Notes under the pieces: model-generated
What the model saw: the letters and a program-made list of their open reading frames with translations, nothing else
Told to the model about the DNA's origin: nothing
Databases searched by the model: none
Shown here: in pieces, positions 45,207 to 50,530 of the stretch
How the letters are laid out: every line of letters starts with the position of its first letter
Numbering within the stretch: the first letter of the stretch is position 1
Position numbers and translations under genes: made by a program
NCBI RefSeq assembly: GCF_029051725.1
Contig: NZ_JAACFU010000030.1
Location: 1-50,530 of the forward strand
Reading direction: 5' to 3'
Source: Bradyrhizobium sp. CSS354
Lineage (GTDB): Bacteria; Pseudomonadota; Alphaproteobacteria; Rhizobiales; Xanthobacteraceae
Length of the DNA stretch: 50,530 bases

Positions 45207-46505
45207 TTACGCGCCCTGCTGCCGGGCGCGGGAGGCGTGGGCCTGGAGCGCGCGGATGCGTTCGGCCAGTGTTCCGCCGCCTTCGGGCAGGGTGCCTGCG
45301 GTCGTGCCGTTGGTCGCGGCGTCATTGGCCGGGCGCGGCGCCGGCCTCGGCGGCTGGCCGGCCTCGGCCGCAAGCAGGGCCTCGATCGGCGAGTTCGGGC
45401 CTTCGAGCTGCATCGCGAGCTTGGCCACCTCGGCGGCGATGTCGTTGATGCGCTCGCGCAGCAGCGCGTTCTCCATCCGCTCGGTCGCCCAGGAGCTCTC
45501 GGCCTGTTGCTGGATCGCGTTGATGTCGCGCTGCAGCTTGGCGCGCTCGTCGCGGGCGGTACGGAGCTGCTCCTCCAGCGCGGTCTTTTCCGCGCGGATC
45601 GATTCCATTGCGGCCGACGACTTGCCGCCGCTCAAGGCCGCGATCTCGACGCGCAGCTCCTTGATGGTGCGCTCGTTGCCCTCGTTGGCCTGGCGGAGCT
45701 GGTTGTTCTCGTAGTCGCGCTCCGCGAGCAGCTTGCCCTGCGTGGCAAGGCGTCCCTCGAGATCGCCGACGCGGCCCGACAGCATCTCGGCCTCTTTCAC
45801 CTGCACGATGAGCTGGCGATCTAGGTCGGTGACGCGCTGGCTCAGATTCTCGACGCGGCCGCGGGCGTCGCCGAGCTCGCGGGAGGCGGTCTCGGACTCG
45901 GTACGCTCCTGCGCCAGCCGCGCCTGCGTCGCGGCAAATTCCTTTTCGGCGTCGCCGACGCGGTTCTTCAGCTCCTCGATCTGCGCACGTACCACAACCA
46001 GCTCGACCTGGCGGCTCTCCGCCATCATCGAGCGGTCGGACAGTTCGGAATTGATCTTTGCGAGCTCGCCCTGCTTGTCCGTCAGCGCGAGCTCGGCGGC
46101 GCGCAGGGCGGCGGTCTTGGTGTTGAATTCCTCTTCGGTGGCGCGGAGCTGCTCCTTCACCGCCTTCTCGCGCGCTTCGAGCGCGAAGATCGTGGCGTTC
46201 TTCTCGCCGAGCTCGATCTTCATGCGGTTGATGGCGTCGCTCTTCTTGCCGAGCTCGGCGAGCTGGCTCGTGGTCTTGTTCTTGAGCTGGTCGACGCTCA
46301 TCTCCAGCCGTCGCGCCGACATGGCGAACTCGGCGCGGAGCTGGTCCTTGTCGGCCTGGATCTCGGCCATCGATAGGGGCGTGGCGGCCTCGAGCCGGCG
46401 CGTGGTCAGGCGCACGGCGCGGTTATGCACCAGCGGCACGATCGCGAGACCGCACAGCATCGAGAGCAGGAAACCGATCGCCAGGTACATGATCGGTTCG
46501 ACCAT
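45207..46505 (-). CDS. Membrane-anchored coiled-coil protein, conserved hypothetical
   Basis: A 432-residue protein: an N-terminal membrane segment (YLAIGFLLSMLCGLAIVPLV), then about 300 residues of heptad-rich coiled coil with few prolines (for example EAREKAVKEQLRATEEEFNT), then a Pro/Ala-rich tail. GGGAG lies upstream of ATG 46505. It probably spans or tethers at the cell envelope. The family is conserved in Bradyrhizobiaceae core genomes as far as I recall, with no known function. It overlaps a false frame on the plus strand. Confidence 0.82.
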   Translation of the reverse strand: MVEPIMYLAIGFLLSMLCGLAIVPLVHNRAVRLTTRRLEAATPLSMAEIQADKDQLRAEFAMSARRLEMSVDQLKNKTTSQLAELGKKSDAINRMKIELGEKNATIFALEAREKAVKEQLRATEEEFNTKTAALRAAELALTDKQGELAKINSELSDRSMMAESRQVELVVVRAQIEELKNRVGDAEKEFAATQARLAQERTESETASRELGDARGRVENLSQRVTDLDRQLIVQVKEAEMLSGRVGDLEGRLATQGKLLAERDYENNQLRQANEGNERTIKELRVEIAALSGGKSSAAMESIRAEKTALEEQLRTARDERAKLQRDINAIQQQAESSWATERMENALLRERINDIAAEVAKLAMQLEGPNSPIEALLAAEAGQPPRPAPRPANDAATNGTTAGTLPEGGGTLAERIRALQAHASRARQQGA

Positions 46506-46555
46506 GGGCCAGAACTCCCAAAGCTAAGGAAAAATTTACCAAGGACATTGCATGC

Positions 46556-46578
46556 GGGGCCGGCAAAAAGCCAGCCCC
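46556..46578 (-). terminator. Stem-loop downstream of the eipA-like gene
   Basis: GGGGCCGGC-AAAAA-GCCAGCCCC forms an 8-pair stem with one mismatch, about 50 bp after the stop of the DUF1134 gene in its direction. No strong T-run follows. Confidence 0.5.
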
Positions 46579-46624
46579 GACACGTCGTTAACCTTGATCC
46601 GTCGCCGGAGGGGAAAGCGGGACG

Positions 46625-47230
46625 CTAGAACGGGTTCCAGGTCGCGCGCGGGGTGAATTTCAAATAGCCGATATTGGCTCCCAGCCGCAGACCGAGACCC
46701 GAGCGGATCGGCACCAGCACGATGTTGTTGGCGGTGAGCGCCGTCATGCCGAAGCCGCCGATGATGTAGGCCGAGCCGTCGAGGCCGGCGAAGCGCTGGT
46801 AGATCGCGTTGGTGGCGGGCAGATTATAGACCAGCGTCATGGTACGCGCGCCGTCGCCACCCCAGTCGAAGCCGAGCGAGGGACCCTGCCAGTAGACTCT
46901 GAGGTCACCGGCGTTCTTGGTGTAGAGCGTGCCTTCGCCGTAGCGCAGGCCGGCGACGAAAGCGCCGGACCCTTCCTCACCGAGGATATAGCCGTTGGGC
47001 AGGCCCCATTGGCTGACCGCCTTCTCGATGATCGAGGCGAGACCGCGCGAGACGTTGCCGAAGAAACGGTGGCCGGCGTTCACGAGTTCGTCCGGCCCAT
47101 AGGTGCTGGGCGTCGGGGTCCGCTGCGGCGGCGGCAAATCGGGCGGCGGCGGCTGCTGGGCGGAAGCCGGAATGATCCACCCGACCATCGCGGCAAGCGC
47201 GACTGCGGCAAGGCGTGATGCGAAAGTCAT
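46625..47230 (-). CDS. eipA: DUF1134 / EipA-family envelope protein
   Basis: A 201-residue exported protein. The signal peptide ends at AALAAMVGWIIPASAQ and is followed by a Pro-rich linker. The compact DUF1134 domain contains GHRFFGNVSRGLASIIEKAV, GYILGEEGSGAFVAGLRYGE and GSAYIIGGFGMTAL. EipA of Brucella and Caulobacter is needed for envelope integrity. A core gene, intact and transcribed alone. Confidence 0.88.
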   Translation of the reverse strand: MTFASRLAAVALAAMVGWIIPASAQQPPPPDLPPPQRTPTPSTYGPDELVNAGHRFFGNVSRGLASIIEKAVSQWGLPNGYILGEEGSGAFVAGLRYGEGTLYTKNAGDLRVYWQGPSLGFDWGGDGARTMTLVYNLPATNAIYQRFAGLDGSAYIIGGFGMTALTANNIVLVPIRSGLGLRLGANIGYLKFTPRATWNPF

Positions 47231-47321
47231 AAAAGAACCCCTGGTATCGAATCCGGTCGCTTCCTTAACCTGGCGCCAACAGGCGCGGCTCTAGGTTGCG
47301 CCGGATGTCCCCTCGACTCGG

Positions 47322-47855
47322 ATGTTATCCGCAGCAACTATGACGGCACAACGGCAGGAAGCCAGCCCTTTGCGCCCCGGAATTGCCTTGATCGGCCTTC
47401 TGGTCTGCATGCTGTCGGGCATTTGGATCCTCTGCGCGGGGGTGCCGGTGCAGGCGGCCACCACCGAGCGGATCGTCGTCAACCGTTTCAGCGGCGTGGC
47501 CATCGAGGGCTTCGACCCCGTGGCCTATTTCGTCGATGGCGCGGCCGTGCAGGGGACGGCCGAGTTCGAGGCGAACCTGTGGGCCGCAGTCTGGCGCTTT
47601 CGGAACGAGGGCAACCGGGCCTCTTTCCTGGCCCATCCCGAAGTCTACGGGCCGCAGTTCGGCGGCTACGATCCGGTCGATATCGCCCGCGGCGTCACCA
47701 TCGCGGCCAACCCCCGTTTCTTCACGATCGCGGCGCAGCGGCTCTATCTGTTCAGCCGGGAAGCCAATCGCGACGCCTTCGCCGCCAATCCCGAGCGCTT
47801 CCTCTATGAGGTGGGCAAGCGCTGGCCGGCCCTCCAGGACAAGCTCAGCCAGTAG
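47322..47855 (+). CDS. YHS-domain-containing exported protein
   Basis: A 177-residue protein (start ATG 47322, or ATG 47340 six codons later). A hydrophobic signal segment (PGIALIGLLVCMLSGIWILC) is followed by a YHS-type domain: VAIEGFDPVAYFVDGAAVQG, EANLWAAVWRFRNEGNRASF and HPEVYGPQFGGYDPVDIARG. YHS domains are small metal-linked modules; the role here is unknown. Confidence 0.85.
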   Translation: MLSAATMTAQRQEASPLRPGIALIGLLVCMLSGIWILCAGVPVQAATTERIVVNRFSGVAIEGFDPVAYFVDGAAVQGTAEFEANLWAAVWRFRNEGNRASFLAHPEVYGPQFGGYDPVDIARGVTIAANPRFFTIAAQRLYLFSREANRDAFAANPERFLYEVGKRWPALQDKLSQ

Positions 47856-47860
47856 CGTCT

Positions 47861-48697
47861 TTACGATTTCAGAGTCTTGCCGCCTGCCGGGTCACCCCAG
47901 GCGATGAACTCCGGGATGATGAAGCCGACTTCGTGCCGCTCGCCGAAGCGGAGTACGCCGCCCTTGCCGTCGGTCACGCTGCCGCCGGCGGCGGTCACGA
48001 CCGCGTAGCCGGCCCCGACGTCCCATTCACAGGTGGGCCCGAAGCGGGGATAGATGTCGGCACTGCCTTCCGCGATCCGGCCGAATTTCACGGCCGAGCC
48101 GACCGTCTTCCTGACTGCGTTGGCGCGGTGATCGATGAACGCCTCGGTTCTGGGATCCCCATGCGAACGGCTCACCGCGGCGATCCAGGGTTCGCCCAGG
48201 GGCGGCAGCTTGCGGGTATGGATCGGCTCGGCAGCGCCGATGGTCGCGCCGTCAAACCTGACCCGCTCGGCGCCGCGGCCGACGATGCCGCGCCAGAGCA
48301 GCCCGAGTGCGGGCGCGCTGACAATGCCCAGCAGCGGCACGCCCGATGTCACGAGGGCAAGGTTGACGGTGAACTCGTCGCGCCCGGCGACGAACTCCTT
48401 GGTGCCGTCGAGCGGGTCGATCAGGAAGAAGCTGTCGCGGAACGGCGGCGAGGCGAGCTGGGTCCGCTCTTCCGAGAGCGTCGGGATGTCGCCCGCAAGC
48501 TCCGCCAGCCCGTCCGCGATGATGCGGTCGGCGGCAAGGTCGGCCTCGGTCACCGGCGAGCCGTCCTGCTTGCCGTCGACCCGCATCGCCGTGCGGTTGA
48601 CCGCGAGGATGGCTTCGCCGGCCTCCACCACCAGCGCGGTGAGCGGCCCCATCAGGTGGGAGGCGGCCGCGCCGTCGATGATCCGCTTCACCTGCAT
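47861..48697 (-). CDS. cysQ: 3'(2'),5'-bisphosphate nucleotidase, inositol monophosphatase family
   Basis: CysQ removes the 3'-phosphate of PAP/PAPS in sulfur metabolism. The 278-residue protein has the family metal motifs: DGSPVTEADLAADRII, LSEERTQ (E-E), FLIDPLDGTKEF (DPLDGT) and CEWDVGAGYAVVTAAGG (WD...A). It ends 6 bp from the convergent YHS gene stop. Substrate could also be another small phosphate ester, but the CysQ-like spacing is good. Confidence 0.88.
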   Translation of the reverse strand: MQVKRIIDGAAASHLMGPLTALVVEAGEAILAVNRTAMRVDGKQDGSPVTEADLAADRIIADGLAELAGDIPTLSEERTQLASPPFRDSFFLIDPLDGTKEFVAGRDEFTVNLALVTSGVPLLGIVSAPALGLLWRGIVGRGAERVRFDGATIGAAEPIHTRKLPPLGEPWIAAVSRSHGDPRTEAFIDHRANAVRKTVGSAVKFGRIAEGSADIYPRFGPTCEWDVGAGYAVVTAAGGSVTDGKGGVLRFGERHEVGFIIPEFIAWGDPAGGKTLKS

Positions 48698-48867
48698 GCC
48701 TCATTCATCGGCAATTCCATCCCTACTCAGTGATTCGCCGCGGCATTAGGGCCGCTTCGAACCGATCGCAAGCTAGCTGCCACGGGCTTGCGAATGTTAG
48801 AACCAGCAGCATTCGTCAAGCATGCTTGATTCGCCGCGTCCGCGCCGTGCAATTCCAGGAACCCTTT

Positions 48868-49521
48868 ATGTCTGACGCTTCGTCACCCGCTACCGCCACC
48901 GCTCCAGATGCGCTCGAACTCGCTGCGCTGCTGTGCTCGCGGGTCTGCCACGATCTCATCAGCCCTGTCGGCGCCATCGTCAATGGGCTCGAAGTGCTCG
49001 ACGACGATCCCAAGCCCGACGACCGCGAGTTCGCACTCGACCTGATTCGCAAGAGCGCGAAGACCGCCTCCGCCCGCCTCCAGTTCTGCCGCCTCGCCTT
49101 TGGTGCGGCCGGCTCGTCCGGCGCGCAGATCGATCTCGGCGACGCCCAGACCATGGCGCGCGGCCACATCGAGGACGGCAAGTGCTCGATCACCTGGAAT
49201 CTGCCGCGGATCTTGCTGCCGAAGAATCGCGTCAAGCTGTTGCTCAACATGTTGGTCGTTTCGCAGCACACGATCCCGCGCGGCGGCACGCTGACGATCG
49301 ATCCGATCGGCGAGGGCGAGACGATGAGTTTCCGCATCACCGCGACTGGACACAATGCGCGCCTGCCGCAGAACATCTCCGAGCTCCTGAGCGGCGAGCG
49401 CGGCCCGGCCGCGGATGCGCATGCGATCCAGCCTTATTATACGCGGCTGTTGGCAGAGGCTTGCGGGCTGACGGTGCGGCTCGCGCACGAAGGCGAGGCC
49501 ATCACCATTATCGCGTCGTAG
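48868..49521 (+). CDS. chpT: Histidine phosphotransferase ChpT
   Basis: ChpT relays phosphate from the hybrid kinase CckA to CtrA and CpdR in the alphaproteobacterial cell cycle. The 217-residue protein has a helical hairpin with the conserved H28 in LLCSRVCHDLISPVGAIVNG and then GLEVLDDD. A degenerate HATPase-like C-terminal half contains RVKLLLNMLVVSQHTIPRGG. ATG 48868 is preferred because upstream codons lack conserved sequence. It directly precedes cheA. Confidence 0.9.
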   Translation: MSDASSPATATAPDALELAALLCSRVCHDLISPVGAIVNGLEVLDDDPKPDDREFALDLIRKSAKTASARLQFCRLAFGAAGSSGAQIDLGDAQTMARGHIEDGKCSITWNLPRILLPKNRVKLLLNMLVVSQHTIPRGGTLTIDPIGEGETMSFRITATGHNARLPQNISELLSGERGPAADAHAIQPYYTRLLAEACGLTVRLAHEGEAITIIAS

Positions 49522-49558
49522 ACACGAAGCCGCTCTCAAACGTTAATCGAATCTTTAC

Positions 49559-49587
49559 AAGGCGCTTCGGCTTGTCCGGAGCGCCTT
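49559..49587 (+). terminator. Stem-loop between chpT and cheA
   Basis: AAGGCGCT (49559-49566) pairs with AGCGCCTT (49580-49587) around a GC-rich loop that can extend the stem. ATCTCTTTG follows. It is a plausible Rho-independent terminator for chpT. Confidence 0.6.
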
Positions 49588-49716
49588 ATCTCTTTGTTGA
49601 TTCCGTTCTTTTCCACATACTCAACCAATATTAAACGCTTTGCGGTGAAGCTGGCCCCATTCCGAATTGGCGCATCACGTCTTGTGCGCGCCCTCCCTGT
49701 ATGAAGGCCTGTTTTC

Positions 49717-50530
49717 ATGGATGATCTGTTGCGGGAGTTTTTGACGGAAACCAGCGAGAGCCTGGACACCGTGGACAATCAGCTGGTGAAGTTCGAGCAG
49801 GAGCCGAACAACGCCAAGATCCTGGATAACATCTTCCGGCTGGTCCACACCATCAAGGGCACGTGCGGCTTCCTCGGATTGCCGCGACTTGAAGCGCTGG
49901 CGCATGCCGGCGAGACGCTGATGGGCAAATTCCGTGACGGCATGCCGGTGACCGGGCAGGCGGTGACGGTGATCCTGTCCTCGATCGACCGCATCAAGGA
50001 AATTCTGGCCGGGCTGGAGGCGACCGAAGCCGAGCCCGAGGGCACCGACCGCGATCTCATCGACAAGCTGGAAGCCATGGTCGAGCAGGGCATGGCGGCT
50101 ATGGCGGCCGGCGTGGCTGCTCCCGTGGCTGAAGCGCCGCCGCTGGTGCCGGACGCGCCTGTCGCCGTGGAAGCCGCGCCGACCTCCGGCGTGCTGGCCG
50201 ACCAGAGCCTGGAGCGTCCGCTGCGTCCGGGCGAAGTCTCGCTCGACGAGCTCGAGCGCGCCTTCCGCGAGACCGCGATCGAAGTCCCGGCCCCGGTTGC
50301 CAAAGCTGAAGTCAAGGCCGAGCCTGAGCCTGCCGCTGAAGCCCCGGTGCCTGTTGCCAAGGAAGCAGCGAAGGAGACCAAGGCACCCAAGGACAAGGCC
50401 GCACCGAAGAAGTCGATCGCCGACGAGGGCGCCGGCGAGGGCGCCAGCATCGCCAACCAGTCGATCCGCGTCAACGTGGATACGCTGGAGCATCTGATGA
50501 CCATGGTCTCCGAGCTGGTGCTGACCCGCA
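49717..50530 (+). CDS. cheA: Chemotaxis histidine kinase CheA, N-terminal part (cut by window edge)
   Basis: From ATG 49717 the frame is open to the end of the window (271 codons). The N-terminal HPt domain has the phospho-accepting H44 in FRLVHTIKGTCGFLGLPRLE. A long Ala/Pro/Glu/Lys-rich linker follows, as in other alphaproteobacterial CheA proteins. The last residues, SIRVNVDTLEHLMTMVSELV, start the dimerisation domain. CheA phosphorylates CheY and CheB under receptor control. Confidence 0.95.
   Translation, partial: MDDLLREFLTETSESLDTVDNQLVKFEQEPNNAKILDNIFRLVHTIKGTCGFLGLPRLEALAHAGETLMGKFRDGMPVTGQAVTVILSSIDRIKEILAGLEATEAEPEGTDRDLIDKLEAMVEQGMAAMAAGVAAPVAEAPPLVPDAPVAVEAAPTSGVLADQSLERPLRPGEVSLDELERAFRETAIEVPAPVAKAEVKAEPEPAAEAPVPVAKEAAKETKAPKDKAAPKKSIADEGAGEGASIANQSIRVNVDTLEHLMTMVSELVLTR

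Noticed and set aside
45126..45824. A 232-codon plus-strand frame opposite the coiled-coil gene
   Set aside because: It is the antisense shadow of a real coiled-coil gene; composition is Leu/Arg/Gly-rich with no domain.

Overview
The window looks like the right-hand end of a Bradyrhizobium symbiosis island together with the chromosome next to it. This is inferred from gene content. On the right (about 45.0-50.5 kb) lies dense, GC-rich, intact alphaproteobacterial core: a tRNA-Val(CAC), a coiled-coil membrane protein, a DUF1134/EipA protein, a YHS-domain protein, a CysQ-type phosphatase, the phosphotransferase ChpT and the start of CheA. To the left of the tRNA 3' end (1-44.97 kb) the DNA is gene-poor accessory DNA. 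It is full of IS remnants (IS21, IS66, group II intron) and broken genes (hemN, mmsA, fni, SDR, ABC binding protein, LuxR, deacetylase, acetyltransferase), with islands of intact genes between them. Symbiosis islands of Bradyrhizobium are known to sit at a tRNA-Val gene, so the tRNA is the probable attachment site.

Layout from left to right: the end of an IS21-like element with 23-bp iterons; a secreted pectin/pectate-lyase-like protein; a TauD-type dioxygenase behind a sigma-54-like promoter; a decayed copy of a deacetylase-acetyltransferase module (3.56-6.17 kb) whose intact copy is at 20.4-23.3 kb; an IS66 remnant; a cytochrome P450 followed by a broken type-2 isopentenyl-diphosphate isomerase; an Fe-S leucine-rich-variant (LRV) protein of the kind linked to nif genes; a hemN pseudogene that still carries a FixK-type box; a DUF3422 protein; a long stretch of debris; then diaminopropionate ammonia-lyase, a broken mmsA, DUF3551 and MarR.

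From 27.8 to 33.5 kb there is an intact organosulfur-type cluster. A flavin-dependent monooxygenase gene diverges from a tauD-like dioxygenase gene followed by an SsuACB-like ABC importer. Its flanks are found again at 35.2-35.6 kb (monooxygenase fragment) and 37.6-38.0 kb (tail region), now surrounding a hipBA toxin-antitoxin pair. This suggests a segmental duplication whose middle was replaced. Both tail copies encode the same 30-residue membrane microprotein.

The most interesting locus is 39.66-42.08 kb on the minus strand. Three genes are spaced by only 2 nt each: a 41-residue proline-rich peptide ending in glycine, an E2-E1 fusion resembling the CBASS protein Cap2, and a JAMM isopeptidase resembling Cap3. 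No CD-NTase, effector or recognisable ubiquitin-like protein is visible beside them. The only nucleotidyltransferase-like gene nearby is of the NTP_transf_8/GSU2403 type, is frameshifted and lies downstream. Either this is an orphan ubiquitin-like conjugation cassette or its partner is something not yet recognised.
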